Numbered from the stretch's first letter, positions 15,163 to 24,803 are shown. The stretch: 33,261 nucleotides of DNA from an uncultured Woeseia sp. (GCA_913031125.1 CAJWFK010000029.1:1-33261), one strand, 5' to 3'. A program made the numbers and translations. The notes: a model not told the origin generated them from the sequence alone.

Positions 15163-16827
15163 TTAATTGTCGTGCTTATACTTTGAAATCACCGACGCAG
15201 CTTCCAATATGACCATAAACGTCGTAATCACAACGATGATATCAATGGTTACAAGAAGCCAATTACCCGCTAAATAAAACTCCTTAAGCTTAATCAAAGC
15301 TGACCAGGAAGACGTAATTAAAACAAAGATCATAGGGATCATTGTGTATCTGGCGGGACGCCCAAGCTTTATGAGCATAACAGTGATAACTAGCAAGGTA
15401 AGTCCGGCAAGGATCTGGTTAGTTGATCCAAAGAGAGGCCAAATAATCAACCCCCCACTGCCAGCTGCACCACCCGCACCGAATGCAAGTAGTAAACAGC
15501 AGGTAACCGCCAGCAACGTGGCTAGGATACCTTTCCTGAGAAGGGGTATGTTATAGATGTCACCCCATTCCTGAATAATGTAGCGCTGCAGGCGAACACC
15601 TGAATCCATTGTGGTTCCCGCAAACAAAACGACCATGGTGGCAAGTAAAGTTTGCGAAATACTAAACGGCAAACCCCATCCATTGGCTATTAGCTGAGCC
15701 CCACCCTTTATAAATGTGCCTGCACCAGCCGTGCCGTACCTGTCATAGATCTCGTGCCACATCTCGGGGGTCGCAGCAAGCGCCACACTGCTGACTGCCA
15801 CTAAAGTGATAAGCGCAAGTGATCCTTCGCCGACGGCACCAAGATAGCCGATAAATCGTGCGTCCGTTTCCTTATCAAGCTGTTTAGAAGTGGTACCTGA
15901 AGAAACGATGCCATGAAAGCCAGAGACCGCGCCGCAGGCGATAGTCACGAAAAGCAATGGCACGAGCGATGGAGCATCCTCCGCCATCCGGTCATTAAAT
16001 GCCGGCGCCGAAATATCCGGTGTAGATAATAATACCGCGCCATACAGGAGTATCAGACCAACGAAAAGTTGCATGCCATTGATAAAGTCCCGCGGCTGAA
16101 GCAAGACCCACACCGGCAACATCGAGGCAATCGCTGCATAGACAAAAAGAATGATGATCCAATTACCATTAGCAGATAAACCAAACATTTGCTCCGGCAA
16201 CTGCAACGGCATAACACTACCTGCATAGACAGAAAGATAAAGAGCAATTACCCCGCCAATCGACAACACAACTAAGTTGAACTTTCTGTGTACAAGTTGG
16301 CCAATAATCAATGCAACAATAATAGCCGACCACGCAGGAAATACTGCACCCGGTGTACCCACAAAAGCACCGGCAATCACAACACCAAAAACCGCATTAA
16401 CCATTAAGAGCACGAGAAAAATAACAATCATGAAAAGTGCTCGTGTCCTGCTACCAATAACGTCTTCGGACAACGCACCAATAGATTTTCCTTTATGTCT
16501 AGCGCTTGCCCAAAGTGCGCCAAAATCATGCACTCCTGCAAAAAAGATTGTGCCCAAAGTGACCCAAAGGACAGCCGGAACCCAACCCCAGTACACAGCA
16601 ATTGCTGGACCAACGATTGGAGCCGCTCCAGCGACCGATGTGAAGTGATGACCCCATAGCACGTACTTATTCGTTGGGTGGTAGTCAACCCCATCATTCA
16701 ATTCATGCGCGGGCGTTCTAAAATTCGAATCTAACTGATAGATCTTTTCTGCTATAAACCTTGAGTAAACAAACCAGCCAAACGTCATTCCGGCTACGCC
16801 CATCACAACGATCATTACGGATTGCAT
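15163..16827 (-). CDS. CstA-family membrane transporter (short form)
   Basis: The 554-residue protein is almost wholly hydrophobic with roughly 15 membrane segments. It has CstA-family motifs near HHFTSVAGAAPIVGPAIAVY and GTIFFAGVHDFGALW, SGFHGIVSSGTTSKQL in the middle and WPLFGSTNQILAGLTLL in the C-terminal half. It is about 150 residues shorter than Escherichia coli CstA (701 aa) but matches the shorter homologues common in aquatic bacteria. CstA and BtsT import pyruvate, and CstA has been linked to peptide use in starvation. ATG 16827 has GAGGGGG upstream. The usual small YbdD/YjiX partner gene is not seen next to it. Substrate is inferred only. Confidence 0.9.
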   Translation of the reverse strand: MQSVMIVVMGVAGMTFGWFVYSRFIAEKIYQLDSNFRTPAHELNDGVDYHPTNKYVLWGHHFTSVAGAAPIVGPAIAVYWGWVPAVLWVTLGTIFFAGVHDFGALWASARHKGKSIGALSEDVIGSRTRALFMIVIFLVLLMVNAVFGVVIAGAFVGTPGAVFPAWSAIIVALIIGQLVHRKFNLVVLSIGGVIALYLSVYAGSVMPLQLPEQMFGLSANGNWIIILFVYAAIASMLPVWVLLQPRDFINGMQLFVGLILLYGAVLLSTPDISAPAFNDRMAEDAPSLVPLLFVTIACGAVSGFHGIVSSGTTSKQLDKETDARFIGYLGAVGEGSLALITLVAVSSVALAATPEMWHEIYDRYGTAGAGTFIKGGAQLIANGWGLPFSISQTLLATMVVLFAGTTMDSGVRLQRYIIQEWGDIYNIPLLRKGILATLLAVTCCLLLAFGAGGAAGSGGLIIWPLFGSTNQILAGLTLLVITVMLIKLGRPARYTMIPMIFVLITSSWSALIKLKEFYLAGNWLLVTIDIIVVITTFMVILEAASVISKYKHDN

Positions 16828-16931
16828 ATAGTTCCCCCTCAATAAAGAACGCGGCAGCATAAATCACTACCCGGCAATCGACTTGCGTCGACGCTTTTTG
16901 TGCCCGGAGCTTACCCTCTCTCAACCTATTA

Positions 16932-18311
16932 TCAAAGCGTGTCGGTGCCCGTCACTCCAAGAAAGCTGCGATAAATACGAGTCATTATCCATAACACCGT
17001 CGCGATCACTACCAAGAGCATCAACCAACGAATCATTGAAACGGAAAACGCGTATCCGATCATTGACCAATTAAAACTATACTCACTGAGCTGACTTGCA
17101 CGATCACTCATCCAATGCCAACCGCTATGCGCAACCAATGCCGAGAGCAAAATCGTCCCAACCCGCTCCGAAACAATTTTACGAAAAAGAAAACTGATCA
17201 GCGGAACTGCCAAAACTATGACAGCTAACTGCCCTAGCTCAACACCAATATTGAAAGCTAATAAAGATGTCACAAGGTGCCCCCCAGCGAATTGCATTAT
17301 CTCCGCAAGAGCAAATGAAAAACCGAAGCCATGCACAAGACCGAATGCGAATGCAATAATCCAGCGTTTTTGCCACTGCGCACCGACAATATTCTCGAAT
17401 GCCATATAAACAATTGACATTGCAATTAAAGTCTCAATAAGTGCCGGGAACCATAGGAAGTTAGGCACCATGCCTAAAGCTGACGCACCGAGTGTTATCG
17501 AGTGTGCCACAGTAAATGAGGTAACAATTACGATAAGGGGGCGGATGCGCCGAAACGGAATCAGCAGACAAATAACGAAGAGAAGATGATCAACACCATC
17601 AAGAATATGGTCTACGCCTGCAACAACAAAATGCGAAAATGCGTGATGCCAACGAGGGTCTAACCGTAATACACCTGGATCGCCGGCGAACCTATAAATG
17701 CGGTCGGTACCATCTGGATGCAGGTACCGAACAATAGTAGTGGTCTGCAGCCCCAGTCTCGCAAAATTTGGCTCAATTGAAAATTCGGTGTCAGCGGAAG
17801 TTATTGGGTAACGAATCAGCATATCGAACATTGCCTGATCCACATGCAAATCCTCGTCGTCTGCAAGTGGTATGCTGTGCACGATTAACATTGCAGTATC
17901 GTAGCTTTCAAAAGACCTGTCAGAAGGCAAAGAGAGATGCACAGCCTCTATTGCCCAATCAATAAGTTGCTCGTCATTTTGGTATAGGGCGAGCTCCTGA
18001 CCAATCCAAATTGCAGCGGCATCCCTCAGGAAACTATCTGCCTCAGAAATCACGAGATAGCCCGCACGGGTTTGAGGAAAGTTGATATCACGCATCGCTT
18101 CTAGCGGCACGCGTACAAGTAAATTTACGTGGTCATCATTTGGTTTTACGATCGTCTGCACAACAACATTAGTTGGAACCTCATGAGCCTCAGCTCGCTG
18201 GCATGCAGCATCAAAAATTAGAGCCGAAAAAGCGATGGCCGCCAGAGCCGGTGAAATTATAGATGTAATAAGTGGTTTCACTGCGCGACAAGACCTTAAC
18301 TTATGCTTCAA
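16932..18311 (-). CDS. HupE/UreJ-like membrane protein with large periplasmic N-terminal domain
   Basis: The 459-residue protein has a signal peptide ending AEA before HEVPTN (residue 43), about 180 residues of periplasmic domain, and then a HupE/UreJ_2 membrane domain. The membrane domain has the metal-ligand-like motifs AGVDHILDGVDHLLFV, SFTVAHSITL, GLVHGFGFSFAL, FNIGVELGQ and VAHSGWHWM. HupE/UreJ proteins are nickel or related metal transporters; versions with this periplasmic head are widespread and uncharacterised. No hydrogenase or urease gene is in the window. The start is uncertain: TTG 18311 (an in-frame TAG directly precedes it) or GTG 18281. It is divergent from the molybdenum-hydroxylase operon, which raises a possible metal or redox link. 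Confidence 0.82.
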   Translation of the reverse strand: MKHKLRSCRAVKPLITSIISPALAAIAFSALIFDAACQRAEAHEVPTNVVVQTIVKPNDDHVNLLVRVPLEAMRDINFPQTRAGYLVISEADSFLRDAAAIWIGQELALYQNDEQLIDWAIEAVHLSLPSDRSFESYDTAMLIVHSIPLADDEDLHVDQAMFDMLIRYPITSADTEFSIEPNFARLGLQTTTIVRYLHPDGTDRIYRFAGDPGVLRLDPRWHHAFSHFVVAGVDHILDGVDHLLFVICLLIPFRRIRPLIVIVTSFTVAHSITLGASALGMVPNFLWFPALIETLIAMSIVYMAFENIVGAQWQKRWIIAFAFGLVHGFGFSFALAEIMQFAGGHLVTSLLAFNIGVELGQLAVIVLAVPLISFLFRKIVSERVGTILLSALVAHSGWHWMSDRASQLSEYSFNWSMIGYAFSVSMIRWLMLLVVIATVLWIMTRIYRSFLGVTGTDTL

Positions 18312-18414
18312 CTATTCTTGTATTGCCATGAACAAGATGTGGGTAATAATCCATAGTATACTGCGACTAAAATACAAATATCCTCAGAGCACAGAACCTA
18401 GGGGAAATCGGACG

Positions 18415-19596
18415 ATGAAAGACAAAAATCTATATATGGCGGGTAGTGTAGCTATTTTGCTTGTTATGTTCGGTTGTGCCGAAAAGGTACTTGATAACGC
18501 CGCAGATGCACAAGCAAAACAAGCCCCAATGTTCGAGGTAGACCCATTTTGGCCAAAACCACTGCCCAATCACTGGATATTAGGAGCAACGATAGGTATT
18601 GGCGTTGACTCACGAGATCACATTTACATTATTCACCGCCGCGATACATTTAATGAGCGGACAGAGATTGGCGCCGCTACGGATCCAATAAAAGCGGATT
18701 GCTGCATTCCAGCACCAAACGTCCTGGAGTTCGATCCCGAAGGTAACCTAGTTAATCATTGGGGCGGTCCGGGCGAAGGCTACGACTGGCCGGCTTCAAA
18801 CCATGGTATTTCGATCGACCATAAAGATAATATCTGGATCGGTGGCAATGGCCGCAGTGACTCGCATATCCTGAAATTCACGCGCAACGGGGAATTTCTA
18901 GCTCAATACGGCACTCCCGGTGCCGAAACTGATAGTCACAGCAAAGAAAACTTCGGCAGCGTTGCCGAAGTGGCGTTTGGGCCCAATGCCAAAGAAGCTT
19001 TCGTGGCGGACGGCTATCGCAACAAACGTGTCGCCGTTCTGGACAGTGATACGGGAGAATTAAAACGTTACTGGGGTGCATATGGAAATGAACCTGATGA
19101 TTCTAACCTAGGACGTTTTGTTCCCGGTGAAGAACCTGCACAGCAGTTTCGAACTCCTGTGCATTGTGCTCAGCCATCAGCAGATGGACTTGTATATGTT
19201 TGCGATCGTGTCAATAACAGGCTTCAAGTTTTTGAACCTGACGGAACCTATGTGGACGAGCTTTTTGTAAAACCAAATAGCTTAGGGGATGGTTCTGTGT
19301 GGGATATTTCTTTCTCGCCGGATCCAGAGCAAACATTTATTTATCTAGCCGACGGGACAAACCGTAAGATTTTCATCATCGAAAGAAAGACGCTGGAAAT
19401 TCTAACTAACTTCGGTGACGGAGGCCGAAATCCCGGTCAGTTTTTTGCAGTGCATGGCTTAGTCACCGACTCTAGAGGTAATATCTACACTACGGAAACA
19501 TATGAAGGTAAGCGCGTACAAAAGTTTACCTATAAGGGCATGGGTCCTGTTACGGTTATGGACCAAGGAACTCCTTGGCCAGCAGACAAGTTGTAA
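18415..19596 (+). CDS. NHL-repeat beta-propeller lipoprotein
   Basis: The 393-residue protein starts at ATG 18415, preceded by AGGGGAA. It has a lipoprotein signal with lipobox VMFGC (C21), then repeated propeller blades of NHL type. Examples are IGVDSRDHIYIIHR, ISIDHKDNIWIGG, VYVCDRVNNRLQVFEPDG, IYLADGTNRKIFI and LVTDSRGNIYTTE, each ending with a strand such as KRVQKF. The fold suits ligand or protein binding, or lyase-type chemistry as in peptidyl-hydroxyglycine lyases. It is probably anchored in the outer or inner membrane facing the periplasm. It is 54 bp upstream of the Tat-signal iron-sulfur subunit with no terminator between, so likely the first gene of the operon. Function not assigned. 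Confidence 0.85.
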   Translation: MKDKNLYMAGSVAILLVMFGCAEKVLDNAADAQAKQAPMFEVDPFWPKPLPNHWILGATIGIGVDSRDHIYIIHRRDTFNERTEIGAATDPIKADCCIPAPNVLEFDPEGNLVNHWGGPGEGYDWPASNHGISIDHKDNIWIGGNGRSDSHILKFTRNGEFLAQYGTPGAETDSHSKENFGSVAEVAFGPNAKEAFVADGYRNKRVAVLDSDTGELKRYWGAYGNEPDDSNLGRFVPGEEPAQQFRTPVHCAQPSADGLVYVCDRVNNRLQVFEPDGTYVDELFVKPNSLGDGSVWDISFSPDPEQTFIYLADGTNRKIFIIERKTLEILTNFGDGGRNPGQFFAVHGLVTDSRGNIYTTETYEGKRVQKFTYKGMGPVTVMDQGTPWPADKL

Positions 19597-19650
19597 CGTA
19601 CTCGTATTTAATTTAACGTTTTAACATTAAAAAAGGCAGGGAAGAAAGCA

Positions 19651-20241
19651 GTGAACCCTCAACTTTCTCGCCGGCGCTTTATAAAGGCAGTCATCGCCTC
19701 CAGTGTCGCCGCCGCGTCAACATCAGGCATAAATCAGGCAGCTGCGCAAGGTAATCGCCCGCGTGGTTCCGTCGAACGCCTGATATCTATAAACATTAAC
19801 GGTCAGACTCGCCGGGTAGACGTCGCCCCGCAGGAAACATTGGCTTATACATTACGATATAAGCTCGGCCTCACCGGCACAAAAATCGGGTGCAATCGTG
19901 GAGAGTGCGGGGCCTGCACGGTACTCATTAACGGTGTCACAAATTACTCGTGTTCGACACTGACGCACAGCGTACGTACCCGCACTGTGCGAACTGTAGA
20001 AGGGTTACAAGCGCCAGATGGCACTCTGCACCCGGTCCAGCAAGCCTTTATCGACGAACTCTCACCCCAGTGCGGTTTCTGCACGCCAGGCCAAGTGATG
20101 TCAGCAGTAGCGTTGCTAGAGGAAACCCCGCAACCAACTCGCGAAGAAGCTCGACAAGCGCTGTCAGGTAATCTGTGTCGCTGCGGAGCTTATGATCATT
20201 ATCTAAATGGTGTCATGCGCGCTTCAGGACAAAACTCATGA
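19651..20241 (+). CDS. Tat-exported 2Fe-2S subunit of a molybdenum hydroxylase
   Basis: The 196-residue protein starts at GTG 19651 and carries a textbook twin-arginine signal, SRRRFIK at 6-12, a hydrophobic stretch and an AQG cleavage region near 33. The plant-type ferredoxin domain has C81, C86, C89 and C101 (GCNRGECGACT...), and the second 2Fe-2S domain has C141, C144, C176 and C178 (CGFCTPG, NLCRCGA). It passes electrons from the Mo centre to the FAD. In the xanthine oxidase family, PaoA of Escherichia coli has the same arrangement and exports its partners by hitchhiking. The stop overlaps the Mo subunit start (ATGA). Confidence 0.95.
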   Translation: MNPQLSRRRFIKAVIASSVAAASTSGINQAAAQGNRPRGSVERLISININGQTRRVDVAPQETLAYTLRYKLGLTGTKIGCNRGECGACTVLINGVTNYSCSTLTHSVRTRTVRTVEGLQAPDGTLHPVQQAFIDELSPQCGFCTPGQVMSAVALLEETPQPTREEARQALSGNLCRCGAYDHYLNGVMRASGQNS

Positions 20242-22652
20242 GTAACGAATACAAATTAATTGGTAAAGATTTCGTACCGCCGGACATTACCGGAAAAGTT
20301 ACCGGAAAAGCTAAATATGCTGAGGATTTCCGGGCAGATGGCATGGTCTTTGCTCGCATGTATACGAGCCCGATGGCACACGGTAAGGTCACTAGTATAA
20401 ATACGGAACAAGCTGAAGCGATGGAGGGCGTCGTTGGCATTTTGACAGCGGAAGACGTCCCCGAAGTTACGGCTCCCGACGCGGCTATTCTGACCAATAC
20501 TCCGGCTTATATCGGCGATCCTATTCTGGCAATCGCGGCGGAGACAGAACAAATTTGCGAGGACGCAATGGCCACTATAGAAGTGGAAATTGAGCCGTTG
20601 CCATTTGTCACGGACCCACTAGATAGCCTAGTAGACGGCGGACCAAATGCACGAACCGAAGGAAACGCGTACGCGCGATCGCGCGAGGGATCCGGTTTCC
20701 AGACCATCAAGTGGTCACAGCAACAGGTGGACGACTTCCGTGCAGGTAAGGAGCCCACTGGAGACTTTGTCAGCGAATGGAGCTACGGGGATCTCGACAA
20801 CAGTTTCGCAGAAGCAGAACTCGTGATTGAAGAACCGTTTGTCACAATCGGTTATGCACACATGAGTATGGAACCGCGCACTGCGATGGCTTATTGGCAA
20901 AACGGCACTTGTTATGTCCACGGTTCCTCACAAAGTCAAAGTTACTTTATGCCAGGTCTCGCACGAATGCTGGGTGTCGAAACCAAGGATGTCGTGCTAA
21001 TCAGTGAGAATACTGGCGGCGGATTCGGCTCAAAAATAGGTGCTTATCCCATTGCAGCATTGCCAGGTTATTTTTCAAAAAAAATCGGACGGCCTGTCCA
21101 GCTGCGCGTCACTCGGGAGCAGGAATATTATATGGGGTCCGCACGCGTAGGATTCCAAGGTTGGATAAAGATGGGCTTCGGCGCAGACGGGAAAATCACA
21201 GCCTCAGACGTATTCATTATCGAGGACATAGGACCAAATGCGACCGGCGGTGATGCATCGTCAGCAGGCGGAGCTATCTCGATGGTCTATGATCCGAGTG
21301 CCATGCGTTTTCGCGGGTTACCTGTTTTAACCAATACAACACCACGCGGTGCCCAGCGAGGTCCAGGCCAAAACCAAATCGCTGCTGTTATGGCACCGAT
21401 TATGGACAAAGCGGCAAAGGTTTTGGGAATTGACAGGGTAGAGATCCGAAAAATAAATTCAACCAATAACGACACAATAGTGTATGCAGACCGTCGCCCG
21501 GTGACGAGCGCATACATGGATGAAGCCCTGCAACAGGGCGCTGACATGTTCGATTGGCAAAATCGCAAAAACCAACCTAAGAAAAAAGGTAAAAAGGTGC
21601 GAGGTTTAGGTGTTGGTCAAGGCTATCATTCAGCAGGCGCTACTGGATTTGATGGATTAGTACGTTTAACGCCAGATGGCAAGCTTCACATTCATTCCGG
21701 CGTTGGCAATCTGGGAACTTACTCGTTTGCATCAACATCGCGAGCCGCCGCTGAAGTCCTTAAATGTGATTGGGAAAGGTGTGAGATCCACCGCGGAAAC
21801 ACAGAGAACCACTTACCATGGAGCTCCTACCAAGCAGGCAGTGTCACAATATTTTCACATACCAGAACAAATTATGTAGCAGCAATGGATGCGTTGGATA
21901 AAATGAAACGTATAGCTGCACAAACTATGGGCGGCGAGCCCGGTGATTACGATATTGATGGTCAACGCGTATTTCTAATAGAGGACCCAGCGCAAGGAAT
22001 GTCGTACGGCGCTATAGCGGCCCGAGCCATCCAGCTTGGTGGAGATTATAGTGGCGCTGTGTACCCGGACGACATACATGAGATAACCCAAAGGGCCGTG
22101 CAGAATATTGCCGGTAGTGGCTTGATAGGTGTTGCAAAGGACAACCTCCATCAAGAGGGGGTTATTCCGGGGTTAGCGGTTGCCTTTTGCGAAATAGAAC
22201 TCGACCTGGAAACTGGAAAATATGACATTCTCGACTATGTTGGAATTGCTGAGTGCGGTACGGTAATCCATCCGAAAGGTCTGGCTCAACAGATGAAGGG
22301 AGGCGCAGTCTGGGGTATGGGCATGGCTGGTCTGGAGCGCCATGTCTATGATCCACAAAATGGATTACCGGCAAACATCGGTTATCACCAATGTGGTATT
22401 CCAACCTATTTGGATGTCCCATCAGTCACAAAAACGGATGCGGTTAACATTGCAGATCCACAAAACCCCTTTGGGGCCCGCGGCATTGGCGAACCAGCCA
22501 TGGGATGTTCCGTCGCAGCACTGCAGTCCGCAATTTCTGATGCCCTAGATGGCCACATATTTGGCAGAACACCGATTAGTCCAGACATGGTCGTGAATCA
22601 TGTCATGGGAAGAGATCAGTCGTTCTTGCCCTTACAAACTAACAACTTCTGA
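20238..22652 (+). CDS. Molybdopterin-binding catalytic subunit of a xanthine oxidase-family hydroxylase
   Basis: The 804-residue protein has the two aldehyde oxidase/xanthine dehydrogenase domains: GKAKYAED near 24-31, the cofactor motif ENTGGGFGSKIG at 257-268, RGAQRGPGQNQ, GVGNLGTYSFA and FGARGIGEPAMG with the catalytic glutamate at E752. It hydroxylates an aldehyde or N-heterocycle using water-derived oxygen at a molybdenum cytosine dinucleotide-type cofactor. It has no signal of its own, so export would depend on the Tat signal of the small subunit. No XdhC/PaoD maturation chaperone is in the window. The sequence does not identify the substrate. Confidence 0.93.
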   Translation: MSNEYKLIGKDFVPPDITGKVTGKAKYAEDFRADGMVFARMYTSPMAHGKVTSINTEQAEAMEGVVGILTAEDVPEVTAPDAAILTNTPAYIGDPILAIAAETEQICEDAMATIEVEIEPLPFVTDPLDSLVDGGPNARTEGNAYARSREGSGFQTIKWSQQQVDDFRAGKEPTGDFVSEWSYGDLDNSFAEAELVIEEPFVTIGYAHMSMEPRTAMAYWQNGTCYVHGSSQSQSYFMPGLARMLGVETKDVVLISENTGGGFGSKIGAYPIAALPGYFSKKIGRPVQLRVTREQEYYMGSARVGFQGWIKMGFGADGKITASDVFIIEDIGPNATGGDASSAGGAISMVYDPSAMRFRGLPVLTNTTPRGAQRGPGQNQIAAVMAPIMDKAAKVLGIDRVEIRKINSTNNDTIVYADRRPVTSAYMDEALQQGADMFDWQNRKNQPKKKGKKVRGLGVGQGYHSAGATGFDGLVRLTPDGKLHIHSGVGNLGTYSFASTSRAAAEVLKCDWERCEIHRGNTENHLPWSSYQAGSVTIFSHTRTNYVAAMDALDKMKRIAAQTMGGEPGDYDIDGQRVFLIEDPAQGMSYGAIAARAIQLGGDYSGAVYPDDIHEITQRAVQNIAGSGLIGVAKDNLHQEGVIPGLAVAFCEIELDLETGKYDILDYVGIAECGTVIHPKGLAQQMKGGAVWGMGMAGLERHVYDPQNGLPANIGYHQCGIPTYLDVPSVTKTDAVNIADPQNPFGARGIGEPAMGCSVAALQSAISDALDGHIFGRTPISPDMVVNHVMGRDQSFLPLQTNNF

Positions 22653-22659
22653 GGTAACG

Positions 22660-23649
22660 ATGGCTTCTTTCGATGTAATGCCCGAGGTCCAACTCTTCCA
22701 ACCCGCAGAACTCGATGACGCGCTGAAACTTGCTGACGAGCTTGGTAGTGACGGCTGGCTACTAGGTGGTGGACAAGACACCTACGGCTGGCTGAAAGAT
22801 CGGGCCAAGCAGCCACGTGCCATGATCGATCTGAATGGTATCGAGGCGCTGCAAGGTATCCGAAAAACCGATGACGGAATGGAAATCGGTGCAGCAACTA
22901 TATTACGCGATATCATTAGGAATGAGGACATCAACCGCGACTATAGCCTGCTTTCCCAAGCGGCAAGCCGTGTTGCGAGCCCTCAAATCCGGAACGTGGG
23001 AACTTTAGGAGGGAATCTCTCACAGGATACTCGTTGCTGGTACTACAGACGCGGGCTTGATTGCTATCGTGCCGGGGGCAACATCTGTTATGCGGACGGT
23101 CCGCAGTCCATGAATCGGGAACATGCGGTAATCGGTGCTAGTCGCTGTGTTGCCGTCAGTCCGTCGGATACCGCTACTGCTCTGCTCGCCCTCGATGCAA
23201 CGATGGTTGCGGAAAACACTGAGGGCCAAAGAGTTTTGGCTGCTGAAGATTTTTTTGTTGGGCCTAATACACACATCACACAAATGACGGCTCTCAAACC
23301 TGGAGAAATTCTCAGTGCCATTCGCATACCAAAAAAATGGGCTAGTCAACGATTTTACTGGGAGAAGGTCGCTGACCGGGATGTCTGGGACTTTGCTCTG
23401 GTGAGCATAGCCGTATCTATGGCAATGGATGGAAATAAGATTGCTGATAGTCGATTTGTATGCGGTGGTGTGGCCTGCACGCCCCATAGATTGACCAATG
23501 TCGAACAAGCAGTACGGGGGAGAACGCTTTCAAATGAAAGTGCGGATGCGGTAGCACCCCTTGCGAGTGAGGGATGCAAACCGCTGAACTATAATCATTT
23601 CAAACTGCCGTTGATGGAAAATCTCGTTCGGCGCGCAATGCGAGGATAA
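22660..23649 (+). CDS. FAD-binding subunit with probable 4Fe-4S site (PaoB/YagS type)
   Basis: The 329-residue protein begins at ATG 22660, with GAGGTAA overlapping the previous stop codon. It has the FAD segments LLGGGQDTYGW (34-44) and NVGTLGGNLSQDTR (112-125), followed by an insert with C126, C135, C143 and C163. A similarly placed four-cysteine insert binds a 4Fe-4S cluster in PaoB and in 4-hydroxybenzoyl-CoA reductase beta, so the same is likely here. It would accept electrons from the 2Fe-2S subunit and pass them on. The open frame extends upstream to 22600 inside the Mo gene without family similarity. Only 4 bp separate it from the cytochrome gene. Confidence 0.9.
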   Translation: MASFDVMPEVQLFQPAELDDALKLADELGSDGWLLGGGQDTYGWLKDRAKQPRAMIDLNGIEALQGIRKTDDGMEIGAATILRDIIRNEDINRDYSLLSQAASRVASPQIRNVGTLGGNLSQDTRCWYYRRGLDCYRAGGNICYADGPQSMNREHAVIGASRCVAVSPSDTATALLALDATMVAENTEGQRVLAAEDFFVGPNTHITQMTALKPGEILSAIRIPKKWASQRFYWEKVADRDVWDFALVSIAVSMAMDGNKIADSRFVCGGVACTPHRLTNVEQAVRGRTLSNESADAVAPLASEGCKPLNYNHFKLPLMENLVRRAMRG

Positions 23650-23653
23650 TCTA

Positions 23654-24409
23654 GTGGATATTGCCACCTACAAAGATGATGTGTGGGGACAGGAAGTGCT
23701 TAATGGGGTTTCTTGGGACCTACTTTGGCTGGTAATCGTCCTAGCCTTTATTTTTATCGCCGGCCATGCGATTTACGAGACCACACGAAAGAGAGCACAA
23801 AAACCATCCAGTAAAGGTGCGCGCGTCAACCGCCACGAAGCGATAGATCGTTTATTTCATTGGGTAATGGCCGGCAGCGTGTTCGTGCTACTGATAACTG
23901 GCATATTTCCTATCATTGGATTGAATTTCGCTTGGCTTGAAATTCACTGGATCGCAGGAATTATTCTGACCATAGTAGTCGTCTTCCACATCTTACGTTC
24001 ATTCACCCAAGATCTTTCATCGATGGCCCTTGGACCGAGCGATCTGAAAGAGGCATTAGATGAAACAGTGAAGCCGGGGAAATATTCACCTGCGCAGAAA
24101 AGTATGCATATGGTCGTTTCTATCCTCACGTTACTTGTAATCGGTAGCGGCCTAATTATGTTCTTGCAGATTGAGACACCTTGGTGGGAGAGGCCCAATT
24201 CATTGTCAGAAGCAACTCTAGGGCTCGTCTTTTTTGTACACGGCATCTCAACACTGGGTCTGATTGGGGTCATCTGCTTACATATTTATTTCGGGTTACG
24301 GCCAGAGAAACTGTTCTACACACGCTCAATGATCAAGGGCTGGATCTCCCGGGAGGAGCTCAATGCCCACCATGATCAGCAGCGCTGGAACCCCGACGAA
24401 ACAACCTGA
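23654..24409 (+). CDS. Cytochrome b561/FdnI-like membrane subunit
   Basis: The 251-residue protein starts at GTG 23654. It has about five membrane helices (near 22-42, 68-88, 95-115, 150-172 and 190-214). Candidate haem-ligand histidines are H69 (RLFHWVMAG), H98 (IHWIAG), H112, H196 (VHGIST) and H210 (CLHIYFG), as in formate dehydrogenase gamma and cytochrome b561 proteins. Such subunits carry electrons from a periplasmic oxidoreductase into the quinone pool. Its place 4 bp after the FAD subunit suggests it anchors the hydroxylase and replaces a soluble acceptor. Confidence 0.88.
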   Translation: MDIATYKDDVWGQEVLNGVSWDLLWLVIVLAFIFIAGHAIYETTRKRAQKPSSKGARVNRHEAIDRLFHWVMAGSVFVLLITGIFPIIGLNFAWLEIHWIAGIILTIVVVFHILRSFTQDLSSMALGPSDLKEALDETVKPGKYSPAQKSMHMVVSILTLLVIGSGLIMFLQIETPWWERPNSLSEATLGLVFFVHGISTLGLIGVICLHIYFGLRPEKLFYTRSMIKGWISREELNAHHDQQRWNPDETT

Positions 24410-24452
24410 AATGTGTCATAAAAACTAACTAATACGCGCGATTGAGAGTGAC

Positions 24453-24803
24453 GTGACAAATTCCTTGCACGACAACATTAAAACCATTGAAGCAGGATAC
24501 GAATTCTTGCTCGCTTATGCCGCACAGGGTCGTGAGAATGACAATGGATCTGAAGTGCGAGAAACGCTAAGCGGAATGCTTAATGCCACAACCGAAATAG
24601 CGGATATGCTTACTTTGGAAAAAGAGAAATTTTCATCGGTAGTGGTCGATGACGCAGAAAAAAGTCATGCCGCAATTTCATTGGTCCTAGCCCAGCAAAC
24701 TATCAGCTCCCAACTCATAGATAACCTCAACATCTCGATTCATCTTCGTGCACTGCTAGCAGATCTTTTTTTGCTCGACGAAATCAATAAAATCAATAGC
24801 TAA
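24453..24803 (+). CDS. Hypothetical helical protein in the molybdenum-hydroxylase operon
   Basis: The 116-residue protein starts at GTG 24453, preceded by GAGAG. It is predicted mostly alpha-helical, with leucine, alanine and acidic residues spread throughout, no cysteine, no signal peptide and no membrane segment. I do not recognise a family. It lies 43 bp after the cytochrome gene and about 50 bp before the RidA gene on the same strand, so it is probably co-transcribed. A cytoplasmic assembly or regulatory role for the complex would be guesswork. Base composition is like its neighbours. Confidence 0.65.
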   Translation: MTNSLHDNIKTIEAGYEFLLAYAAQGRENDNGSEVRETLSGMLNATTEIADMLTLEKEKFSSVVVDDAEKSHAAISLVLAQQTISSQLIDNLNISIHLRALLADLFLLDEINKINS

